Assembly: GCA_947627335.1 (NCBI GenBank) | Contig: CANQVQ010000085.1 | Location: 1-6,658 of the forward strand | Source of the DNA: an uncultured Clostridia bacterium | GTDB lineage: Bacteria; Bacillota; Clostridia; Oscillospirales; CAG-382 | Length of the DNA: 6,658 nucleotides | Direction of reading: 5' to 3' | Shown: in pieces, positions 1-5,331 of the stretch | Position numbering within the stretch: position 1 is the first letter of the stretch | Layout: every line of letters starts with the position of its first letter | Translations under genes and position numbers: made by a program | The notes under the pieces: model-generated | Told to the model about the DNA's origin: nothing | Database searches by the model: none | The model's input: only the letters and a program-made list of their open reading frames with translations

Positions 1-384
1 CAAATGTCAACAGTTTATGCACACTTTTCGACAGGTACAAGTGAATCTTTGTTCCACGTCATATGCACCCACCCCGTAACAAACCGCCGAAGGAGCAGGT
101 TTCCCCGCTCCTTGCGTCCGTTCTATCGACCTGCCTGACGGCTATTAGCCCTTTTTCCGTTGAAAAAGGTGTTTCCGAAAATCGACGCAAAAAATTTTTG
201 TGCTTCGGAAAGGTTCATGATCAATGTTTCGCGAACTGTTCGTGCTTCCAATGTCTAAGGAAGTTTTCTCACATAGAAAGGCAACGTATGTTCCCACGTT
301 GAGCGCACTCCCCCTCTTATATATGCTATACGCCATAATCCATACACATAAGACCCGGTTGCCCAAGCCTTTTTGTTGTTTCGG
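1..384. other. non-coding stretch with several hairpins
   Basis: No convincing gene is visible here. The short open frames on both strands lack ribosome binding sites and read as rare-residue, low-complexity peptides unlike any family I recognise. What can be seen is structure: AAGGAGC (90-96) pairs with GCTCCTT (107-113); CCTTTTTC (150-157) pairs with GAAAAAGG (162-169) around a CGTT loop; TTTCCGAA (172-179) pairs with TTCGGAAA (204-211). A 9-mer matching the DnaA-box consensus (TTATGCACA, 15-23) stands alone. The stretch lies downstream of the minus-strand HipA-like gene, so it probably holds that gene's 3' untranslated region and end-of-transcript signals. Confidence 0.5.
150..211 (-). terminator. 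possible terminator of the HipA-like gene
   Basis: Read on the minus strand, the perfect 8-bp stem TTTCCGAA/TTCGGAAA (211-204 with 179-172; its loop is A/T rich) is followed after a few bases by CTTTTTC. That is the pattern of a Rho-independent terminator, although the stem is only moderately GC rich and the loop is long (24 nt). The T-run itself belongs to a second hairpin (150-169). The site is about 175 bases past the stop of the minus-strand kinase gene, a rather long distance, so the assignment is tentative. Confidence 0.3.
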
Positions 385-1503
385 CTATACCGACCGACCG
401 CGACGGGACGGCGGGGCTTGCGTTTGGTCCTCTTGTATCCTGTGCGCCCGGTCCTCGGCAAGACCGATCCGCCGCTGACCGTTCAGAATGAACTGCTTGA
501 CGAAATCCTTGTCCACCTCGACCGGGATCCCACGCATGGCATCGTCCAGCATTTCCTCGGTAACGGGCGGGATCATCAGGCTCTCGTATATTTGCTTTGC
601 GTTCGGGCATTTCTCCAAAAACTCGTGAAAGAGCGAGATCAGCCGATCCGACTGCCGTTCCACGTCGCGGGGATACCCCCTTGAGATCAGAGCGATGTTG
701 TTATCGTAGTTGGGTGCCATTCGGAGGATCTGTCCGGTCTGCACGTCCCGCAGCAACCCGTAGTTCCCTGTGTGGCGGTCCATGTTGAAACAAAGTGTGT
801 CCATATAGATCAATCGAAGATAATCGAACGATAATGCGGGCGACAGCGCGTACAAACAATTGAAGTTGTTCGTATAGTCGTCGTCTTCTCCCATCAGAGA
901 GCGCATGGATTCAAAATTTACGGCAGCGCCGTCCGTAAAATCGGGGGAACGGACATATCCGGCGTCCGCTTCGTATTGCGCCATGGAAAAGCCCATGGCA
1001 TTTCCCAGACGACTGATGAAGAATTCCGAGAACAGTTCCAAGTCCGAGGCGGTTTTGTAGATCCACCACCGACCGTCGATCAATCTCCAGCACTTTTCGT
1101 AGCTTCCGACGTTCGTCAGTTCGGGCGTTCGGCTCGTCGGAAGATTGAAACTGTTTGGATCCCCCGAAAGCGCCAGTTTATCAAACGGATTTTCGGTAAA
1201 ACGCACGTCTTTGTAGGATAAGTTGCTCCCGGCAGGACGAAACCAATAGGTGTCCGTAATCGTCGCGGCATGAACGGAAAGAACGACGTCCGCGTCGTCT
1301 GCGGTCGTCAGGCGCAACACTTTCTTCAACAGCCGGGAATTGGTACGGTGCGTGTCGATTGCACGATGCTCCAGCCACCCCCGCACGTCGCCGCCGCGCC
1401 GGAACCAAAGCGGGGCTAACTGCTCGTCGATCTCGGTCACGCGGTCATCACGGACGACTGCGACAACGCGGTCCATAGACATGATTTCTCCGTTGATTCT
1501 CAT
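385..1503 (-). CDS. HipA-like (CtkA-type) protein kinase, orphan
   Basis: The 372-residue product has the catalytic signature of the HipA/CtkA protein kinase fold, whose members phosphorylate proteins on Ser/Thr with ATP in the cytoplasm. The catalytic loop is NMDRHTGNYG (240-249; D242 would be the base, N247 a metal ligand). The metal-binding segment equivalent to DFG is APNYDNN (263-269, D267). A lysine in WWIYKTAS (K150) is a plausible ATP contact, after a loop TNVGSYEKCW (130-139) where HipA proteins bind phosphate. The first 120 residues are family specific and the tail after 350 is polar and probably disordered. The start follows AAGGAGG with 8 bases of spacing and a consensus promoter. 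No hipB-like helix-turn-helix gene is adjacent, so this resembles stand-alone CtkA-like kinases rather than the E. coli HipBA pair. The substrate cannot be inferred. Related clostridial proteins are, as far as I recall, sometimes mislabelled excisionase. Confidence 0.8.
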   Translation of the reverse strand: MRINGEIMSMDRVVAVVRDDRVTEIDEQLAPLWFRRGGDVRGWLEHRAIDTHRTNSRLLKKVLRLTTADDADVVLSVHAATITDTYWFRPAGSNLSYKDVRFTENPFDKLALSGDPNSFNLPTSRTPELTNVGSYEKCWRLIDGRWWIYKTASDLELFSEFFISRLGNAMGFSMAQYEADAGYVRSPDFTDGAAVNFESMRSLMGEDDDYTNNFNCLYALSPALSFDYLRLIYMDTLCFNMDRHTGNYGLLRDVQTGQILRMAPNYDNNIALISRGYPRDVERQSDRLISLFHEFLEKCPNAKQIYESLMIPPVTEEMLDDAMRGIPVEVDKDFVKQFILNGQRRIGLAEDRAHRIQEDQTQAPPSRRGRSV

Positions 1504-1546
1504 AACGATCCCCTCCTTGGTGCGTATTGCTTAGCGTTCTGTATTC

Positions 1547-1575
1547 ATTATAGAACAAACGACCTTGCCTGTCAA
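1547..1575 (-). promoter_or_regulatory. sigma-A promoter of the HipA-like gene
   Basis: On the minus strand TTGACA (1575-1570) and TATAAT (1552-1547) are both perfect consensus hexamers separated by exactly 17 bp. The ribosome binding site AAGGAGG (1518-1512) and the ATG (1503) follow, implying a leader of roughly 35-40 nt. Such a strong promoter in front of a possible toxin kinase suggests either repression by an unseen factor or a harmless, well-expressed kinase. Confidence 0.85.
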
Positions 1576-1666
1576 TAGCGAGGTAAAAAATTCGTTTGCG
1601 AGCGGTATGTGCCCGCCGTGCGGCGAACGACCGAAGTTTTCTATCCTTTCCTGCTTGTGGATTGTG

Positions 1667-1695
1667 TTGACTTTATCGGGATTTCGTGGTACAAT
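1667..1695 (+). promoter_or_regulatory. sigma-A promoter of the fic gene
   Basis: TTGACT (1667-1672) and TACAAT (1690-1695) are 17 bp apart, and a TG dinucleotide at 1687-1688 gives an extended -10 element. The promoter diverges from that of the kinase gene; the two -35 elements are about 90 bp apart. The predicted leader is about 35 nt and ends in AAAGGAGAT ahead of the ATG. Confidence 0.75.
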
Positions 1696-1735
1696 AACAA
1701 AAACCTGATTCATCACCGAAAGGAGATCCCGCTGT

Positions 1736-2494
1736 ATGGACTTTGCCGCCTTGGACGCATTGAGAGCGCGTTGGCTGGAAGGCGCGCCCCGCGTGGAGCC
1801 GCAGGCGCTCGAACGGTTCGAGCAGAGCTTTGCCGTCGCATATGCGCACGATTCCACCGCGATCGAAGGGAACACGCTGACGCTGATCCAAACGAAAGCG
1901 GTGCTGGAGGACGGCGTCTCCATCGGCGGAAAGACGCTGCGCGAGATCTACGAGGTCGTGAACCATGACAAAGCGTTCCGTTTCGTGAAGGCGCGTATCG
2001 CCGGCGGCGAACCGCTTTCGGAACGGCTTGTGAAAGACGTCCACGCGATCCTCATGGAGAACATTCTGCCCGGTGGGTTCTATCGGAACACGGACGTCCG
2101 CATTTCCGGCGCGTCGCATCATCCGCCGCACCCGGAGGAAATGTTCCGGCAGGTGAAGCAGTTCTTTGCGGACCTTTCGACCCGCACGGACCTGCACCCG
2201 ATCGAACTTGCCGCATGGACACACGCGGAATTTGTCCGCATCCACCCGTTTTCGGACGGGAACGGTCGAACGTCCAGAATGCTGCTGAACTACCAGCTCC
2301 TTTCTGCGGGCTTCCTGCCCGTGTCGATTCGCAAAGAGGACCGCTTGCCCTACTTCGAGAATCTGGAAGCCTACGCGGTCAACGGGGACCTTGCGCCGTT
2401 CGCCGGGCAGGTCGCCGCCTTGGAAAAGGCGCAGTTGGAGGAACGCGTCCGTCTCATACCGCCCGCAAATCCGAAACGCGGGACACTGCGTTGA
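1736..2494 (+). CDS. Fic-family protein AMPylase, self-inhibited class II
   Basis: This 252-residue protein is a single-domain Fic protein. Fic enzymes usually transfer AMP from ATP to hydroxyl side chains of target proteins in the cytoplasm. The full catalytic motif HPFSDGNGRTSR is at 170-181, with catalytic H170, the metal/phosphate ligand D174 and the second-loop R181. The substrate-positioning flap is GGFYRNTDVRISGASHHPP at about 113-131. Near the N-terminus STAIEGN (40-46) fits the inhibitory-helix signature (S/T)xxxE(G/N). There E44 would block productive ATP binding, which defines class II (N-terminal, intramolecular) regulation, so no separate antitoxin is needed. The start is supported by AGGAGA 9 bases upstream and by the promoter. 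All key residues are present, so the enzyme should be active once relieved. The target is unknown. The gene is GC rich and diverges from the HipA-like kinase gene. Confidence 0.93.
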   Translation: MDFAALDALRARWLEGAPRVEPQALERFEQSFAVAYAHDSTAIEGNTLTLIQTKAVLEDGVSIGGKTLREIYEVVNHDKAFRFVKARIAGGEPLSERLVKDVHAILMENILPGGFYRNTDVRISGASHHPPHPEEMFRQVKQFFADLSTRTDLHPIELAAWTHAEFVRIHPFSDGNGRTSRMLLNYQLLSAGFLPVSIRKEDRLPYFENLEAYAVNGDLAPFAGQVAALEKAQLEERVRLIPPANPKRGTLR

Positions 2495-2508
2495 TACTCC
2501 TCCGGATA

Positions 2509-2542
2509 GTCGCACCCCCTCGCGGGGTGTGTGGATTGAAAT
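2509..2542 (+). CRISPR. solitary type I-C-like CRISPR repeat
   Basis: This 34-base element begins GTCGCACCCCC and ends GTGGATTGAAAT, the well-known start and end of type I-C repeats, with the central palindrome CACCCC/GGGGTG around CTCGC. On the reverse strand it encodes FQSTHPARGCD, a peptide that often appears in false proteins predicted over such arrays. No second copy is found at spacer distance (30-40 bases) on either side, and no cas gene is in the window. It begins 15 bases after the fic stop. The usual G-C pair near the stem base has become G-T (GTGTG in place of the commoner GTGCG), consistent with drift. It is therefore a relic or a single-repeat element, not a working array. It might also fold at the 3' end of fic mRNA, but it lacks a T-run. 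Confidence 0.75.
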
Positions 2543-2745
2543 TTTCCAAAGATTCCGTTTGCGGTCTGTAATATGATTTCCTTATTTTGTTTTTCGCTTT
2601 TCCATTGTGCGGCGCATTCCGGGCAAAGCGTCCGCCCCTCCGTATTCAGCCCCATCTTCTCCGCTGCGATCTGCGGCTTGAGCTTGTCCTTTATCACAAG
2701 CTCGCATACGCTTACTTTGAACTCTTTGCTGTACTTCCGCTTCAT
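2543..2745 (-). pseudogene. IS3 OrfA-like transposase fragment
   Basis: The N-terminus, MKRKYSKEFKVSVCELVIKD followed by IAAEKMGLN (about residues 26-34), resembles the helix-turn-helix domain of IS3-family OrfA proteins. After residue 35 the usual second half of that domain is missing. Instead comes a short CPEC segment and KSEKQNKEIILQTANGIFGK, faintly like the coiled-coil end of OrfA, which could mean an internal deletion. From residue 68 the frame enters the CRISPR repeat and then antisense fic, stopping at 2371 after 124 codons; that part is surely not evolved coding. No OrfB (DDE integrase) is present. Promoter and RBS (GAGGAG, 2760-2755, 9 bases before ATG) are intact, so a hybrid peptide could still be made. 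A short regulator unrelated to transposition is an alternative. Base composition is clearly AT richer than fic. Confidence 0.5.
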
Positions 2746-2766
2746 TTTGACACACTCCTCAGTTCT

Positions 2767-2795
2767 ATTATATCATTCACTGTTCCGTGTGTCCA
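2767..2795 (-). promoter_or_regulatory. promoter of the OrfA-like fragment
   Basis: Reading the minus strand, TGGACA (2795-2790) and a perfect TATAAT (2772-2767) are 17 bp apart, followed by GAGGAG (2760-2755) and ATG at 2745. TGGACAC is also the sort of sequence that begins some IS3-type terminal repeats, so this may be the left end of the lost insertion sequence; no matching right end was found in the window. Confidence 0.65.
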
Positions 2796-2868
2796 CTTTT
2801 ATTATACAACCTTCCCACTCTTCACTTCATCACCGTTCACTTTTTGGATACAATTTTCAGATCATGTC

Positions 2869-2897
2869 TTGCATTTTCCGAATTTCCGTGCTATACT
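2869..2897 (+). promoter_or_regulatory. promoter of the dockerin protein gene
   Basis: TTGCAT (2869-2874) and TATACT (2892-2897) are separated by 17 bp, about 70 bases before the gene start, which leaves a leader of roughly 65 nt. The leader is A rich near the RBS, which would keep it open for ribosomes. The promoter lies in the AT-rich stretch that separates the mobile-element fragment from the gene. Confidence 0.7.
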
Positions 2898-2967
2898 ACC
2901 TATGTAAACCCAAGTTTTGCCACGAAAACCGCAAAAAATTGCAAAAGTACGAAAGGAGAAACAAAAA

Positions 2968-4548
2968 ATGTTTCGAGTCAAAACGCTGAAATGTGCTGGA
3001 AAAATCATGGTGGCGATGTTCCTTTCCTGTCTGCTGCTTCTTTCCCCGTTTGCGTACGCCACGCCGGCAAACGCGGAAACGGAGGAGAAGTGGTTCCGTT
3101 CCACGCCCTCCGAAGCCGTTTTCGACAGCCTGTGGGTAGGGGATATTGTCTACTTTGATTCGCAGATCTACGAATACGCGATGGAAAACGGCAAACCGAT
3201 GATCGGCGAACCGACCGAAGGGAATACCATGACGGTGGTCAGCGGAGACTGCGTGGAAATTACGGACATTGATCTTGAATTCGACTTTGCCAAGGGGCTG
3301 CGGTTTACAAAACCGGGAAAAGCGCAGGTGAAAATCAAGGAAACGGACGCGAAAACCGGCGAATCGAAAGAGAAAACGTTTTCCTTTACCGTTACCGAAC
3401 GACCTGCCGATAAGCAGATCGCCTTCAGCTCCGGGAACAAGCTGAACCTCAATCTGAAGATCGGCGAACGACCTATCGATGCGGCTCCCTTAAAAGACAT
3501 TTATACAGGCGAACATGACCGCCATCACCTTCGTGACTTTTTAGACGACTGGTTCAATGCAAAATTCCAAAATATGAATTACGGTGCTCGCGCATATAAA
3601 TTTTTGGGCAACTGGAAAAGTGAAGGCGCGGTCGATGCACACATTACATATCACAGCATTCTGGACTGGACTTACGGCGGGTACGGCGGCGACAATAACT
3701 ATACCTACGGCGGCGATGATCGGATCATCCCTTTAGGTCCCTCTTCGTTTTTCTATGATACGTTACTCGATGGATACGCCATGAGACCGGGCACCATACC
3801 GCTCGACGTTTTTATCGACAGCATCGACGACCTCGATGAAGACAATACCAAGATGGGGAATGTCGGCACGATAACCGTAGAGGAACCGGAAATCGACACG
3901 AACGCGCCGGACACCGTCGAAGTCGGAAGCTCCCTTCGTCTGACCACCGCCCTGACCAATACGGCGTTGGAAAACCTGAAGACGGGCGAATATGAGGACG
4001 AAAGTCATTATGATTCATATGATTATGAAGAATATGTTATGTGGATGTATAACGGAACAAACAATCCGATCGCCTATAAGCCTTCCGTAACGGTGATCGA
4101 AGGAAGCGACTGCGTGACGCAAAGCGAGCAGGATTACACCAACACCCTCTCCTCGTCCGAAACGCTGACCTTCCAAAAACCCGGAACGGTCAAATTGAAA
4201 ATCACTTACACGCAGCTTGCAACGACCTCCAGTCTTGTATTGGATTATGATCGGGAAACTTGGAAAATAGTAGAAAAAGACCTCCGTTACAATCCCGAAA
4301 AAATCATCACGATCCAGGTGACGGGAGCCGGCGACCCCGGTTCCTCCGACCGAGAGCTCGGCGATTTGTCCGGCGACGGAGAGATCAACGCCGGGGACTA
4401 CATGATGCTCAAACGGAACGTCCTGCGGACGTTCAAGCTGAGCGCCGAACAGGAAGCGGTCGCGGACGTCAACAAGGACGGGGAGGTCAACGCCACCGAC
4501 TACATGATGCTCAAGCGCCATGTGCTCGGGACCTACAAGATCGCATAA
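2968..4548 (+). CDS. secreted type I dockerin protein with Ig-like modules
   Basis: I place the start at 2968 because AAAGGAGA sits just upstream with suitable spacing; an in-frame ATG at 2917 has no RBS and would add a lysine-rich extension. The 526-residue product opens with a Sec signal peptide (basic n-region, hydrophobic core about 13-30, cleavage likely after AYA 31 or ANA 36). Two related beta-rich, Ig-like modules follow: residues 89-124 (VVSGDCVEITD ... LRFTKPGKAQVKIK) and 375-412 (VIEGSDCV ... LTFQKPGTVKLKI). Between them is a Tyr/Gly/Asp-rich region (about 205-295). A short Gly/Ser linker leads to a C-terminal type I dockerin (463-526) with two calcium loops, DLSGDGEINAGD (466-477) and DVNKDGEVNATD (500-511), each followed by YMMLKR. 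Dockerins bind cohesins on scaffoldins, so it should be docked to a cellulosome-like complex or a cell-surface scaffold. No glycosidase, esterase or protease motif is recognised, so its own job is unknown. Confidence 0.9.
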   Translation: MFRVKTLKCAGKIMVAMFLSCLLLLSPFAYATPANAETEEKWFRSTPSEAVFDSLWVGDIVYFDSQIYEYAMENGKPMIGEPTEGNTMTVVSGDCVEITDIDLEFDFAKGLRFTKPGKAQVKIKETDAKTGESKEKTFSFTVTERPADKQIAFSSGNKLNLNLKIGERPIDAAPLKDIYTGEHDRHHLRDFLDDWFNAKFQNMNYGARAYKFLGNWKSEGAVDAHITYHSILDWTYGGYGGDNNYTYGGDDRIIPLGPSSFFYDTLLDGYAMRPGTIPLDVFIDSIDDLDEDNTKMGNVGTITVEEPEIDTNAPDTVEVGSSLRLTTALTNTALENLKTGEYEDESHYDSYDYEEYVMWMYNGTNNPIAYKPSVTVIEGSDCVTQSEQDYTNTLSSSETLTFQKPGTVKLKITYTQLATTSSLVLDYDRETWKIVEKDLRYNPEKIITIQVTGAGDPGSSDRELGDLSGDGEINAGDYMMLKRNVLRTFKLSAEQEAVADVNKDGEVNATDYMMLKRHVLGTYKIA

Positions 4549-4591
4549 CGGGTCTTCCGCTTCCTCGGGAACCGTCCGCAAGCCGATATGC

Positions 4592-4642
4592 GGGTGCGCA
4601 CGCTTTGTTTGATCGTCTCCCTCGCGGGGGGCGTGCGCGCCC
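4592..4642 (+). terminator. stem-loop after the dockerin gene
   Basis: GGGTGCGCACGC (4592-4603) pairs with GCGTGCGCGCCC (4631-4642) over 12 bp with one G-U pair, around a 27-base loop. It starts 43 bases after the stop codon. There is no T-run behind it, so it may be an mRNA 3'-end stabiliser or a weak or factor-assisted terminator rather than a canonical intrinsic one. Confidence 0.4.
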
Positions 4643-4656
4643 GTTGGCTTCACAAA

Positions 4657-4685
4657 ATACCGTTCAAAAATTTACATACCGTTCA
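4657..4685 (+). repeat. paired direct repeat ATACCGTTCA upstream of riboswitch promoter
   Basis: ATACCGTTCA occurs at 4657-4666 and again at 4676-4685, 19 bp start to start (close to two helical turns). A third copy with one change, ATACTGTTCA, overlaps the -10 at 4721-4730. Copies one and three also share the following AAAA. Direct repeats on one face of the helix just upstream of a -35 element could be an activator or repressor site, but no binding family is recognised. Confidence 0.35.
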
Positions 4686-4696
4686 TTTCCACGCCC

Positions 4697-4725
4697 TTGC
4701 GGCGGAAGGAAAAGTATGCTATACT
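4697..4725 (+). promoter_or_regulatory. promoter of the B12-riboswitch operon
   Basis: TTGCGG (4697-4702) and TATACT (4720-4725) are 17 bp apart; a TG at 4717-4718 makes an extended -10, compensating for the weak -35. Transcription would begin near 4732, about a dozen bases before the first helix of the aptamer. Confidence 0.65.
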
Positions 4726-4744
4726 GTTCAAAATCGAATATACG

Positions 4745-4935
4745 AAAATACGGTTTGAAAAGTTGTACGCTGAGTAGATTAAAAGGAGATCCGGTTCGAG
4801 TCCGGGACAACCGCCATTACTGTATTTGACGAGGCGAGCGCACGGCGTCCGCGGGAGCGGTCTGTTCCGGGGAGGAACGCCGCATTGCGGTCCTGTGGGT
4901 CGCAGCGTCATGAGTCAGGAGATCTGCCGTATTTT
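4745..4935 (+). promoter_or_regulatory. cobalamin (B12) riboswitch aptamer
   Basis: The RNA carries the hallmarks of the cobalamin riboswitch. ATTAAAAGG (4779-4786) precedes the CCGG...CCGG helix (ATCCGGTTCGAGTCCGGGA, 4789-4807). Next is the CCGCCATTACTGT segment (4811-4823), matching the usual GCCACTGT core. Near the 3' end AGTCAGGAGATCTGCCGT (4913-4930) matches the B12 box (CAGGAGACCTGCC). Helix P1 is closed by a perfect 9-bp pairing of AAAATACGG (4745-4753) with CCGTATTTT (4927-4935). The length of 191 nt is typical. In Firmicutes, cobalamin binding normally promotes premature termination, so the genes behind it should be shut off when B12 is plentiful. Tandem terminators lie just downstream. 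Which cobalamin form it prefers cannot be decided by eye. Confidence 0.9.
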
Positions 4936-4946
4936 TGATGGGGAAC

Positions 4947-5016
4947 CACCGCTTTGGTGAGAAGAGTGCAACCGATTTATTGCCGGGTCATCGGCTTTCG
5001 ATTCGCGCTCTTTTTT
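4947..5016 (+). terminator. riboswitch expression platform, first terminator
   Basis: A small hairpin CACC/GGTG (4947-4950 with 4956-4959) is followed by a longer one: AAGAGTGC (4962-4969) pairs with GCGCTCTT (5005-5012) over 8 bp with one G-U pair, enclosing an inner CCGAT/ATCGG stem (4972-4976 with 4990-4994). The descending arm runs into TTTTTT (5011-5016). Its position directly after the aptamer suggests it is the ligand-controlled terminator. I could not identify the competing antiterminator arm with certainty. Confidence 0.7.
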
Positions 5017-5067
5017 GCATGACGCGAACCGAGCGTCGCGGCTCCCCCGCTCCGGCGTCGAATCGCT

Positions 5068-5112
5068 GCACCCTTTCCCCAAAAATCGGGCGAAAGGGTG
5101 CTTTTGCTTTTT
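5068..5112 (+). terminator. second, strong intrinsic terminator before the operon
   Basis: GCACCCTTTC (5068-5077) pairs perfectly with GAAAGGGTGC (5092-5101), extended inside by CCC/GGG (5078-5080 with 5088-5090) with one bulged C. It is followed by TTTTGCTTTTT (5102-5112). It sits only one base before the GGGAGG ribosome binding site of the next gene. A second terminator in the leader, between riboswitch and first gene, implies either two-step control or tight basal silencing. Confidence 0.85.
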
Positions 5113-5125
5113 GGGAGGAAAAAAC

Positions 5126-5305
5126 GTGACGCAGGAAGAGAAGAAACGCTGGGCGCAGGAGCGCCTGCGGGAAAAATACGCGGAACTGGGCAGACTGCCG
5201 AAAAAAGAGGACTTCGACGACGCGACAAGGGCGCGCATCAAGGCGTTTCTGGGTCCGTGGCCGAGGGCGCTGGAGGCAGCCGGTCTGAAGGAGAGCAAAC
5301 CGTGA
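5126..5305 (+). CDS. small protein resembling homing-endonuclease-associated repeat
   Basis: The start is a GTG, chosen because GGGAGG (5113-5118) lies 7 bases upstream; an in-frame ATG at 5015 has no RBS and would put the coding sequence across a terminator. The 59-residue product is charged and probably helical. Its core, LREKYAELGRLPKKEDFDD (about 14-32) and then FLGPWPRALEAAGL (about 41-54), matches the pattern of the homing-endonuclease/HNH-associated repeat: R-x-x-x-x-x-x-G-x-x-P, later (F/L)G-x-W-x-x-A-L-x-x-A-G-L. That small helical unit is usually found in tandem beside nuclease domains and is thought to bind DNA. Here there is one unit and no nuclease, so a cytoplasmic DNA-binding or adaptor role is only a guess. 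It is the first gene after the B12 riboswitch and ends 26 bases before the next start, so the two are probably co-transcribed. Confidence 0.7.
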   Translation: MTQEEKKRWAQERLREKYAELGRLPKKEDFDDATRARIKAFLGPWPRALEAAGLKESKP

Positions 5306-5331
5306 AAGGATTTCATTGGGAGGTCATCAAG

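Noticed and set aside
63..366. Small open frames on both strands near the left edge
   Set aside because: There is no ribosome binding site, no recognisable domain, overlapping frames on opposite strands and embedded hairpins; nothing supports coding.
1673..2515. A 280-codon minus-strand frame over fic
   Set aside because: It is an Arg-rich shadow of the fic gene in the complementary frame, while the plus strand has all catalytic Fic motifs in order.
2573..2989. Plus-strand frames rich in Phe, Ser and Leu between fic and the dockerin gene
   Set aside because: They arise from the AT-rich complement of the OrfA-like fragment, have no RBS and end inside the leader of the dockerin gene; no membrane protein family is recognised.
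4619..4637. A second CRISPR-like repeat: CCCTCGCGGGG followed by GGCGTG resembles the centre of the element at 2509-2542
   Set aside because: The match is limited to the GC-rich palindromic core; the diagnostic ATTGAAA end and the full GTCGC start are missing, and the stretch is explained by the loop and arm of the stem-loop at 4592-4642.
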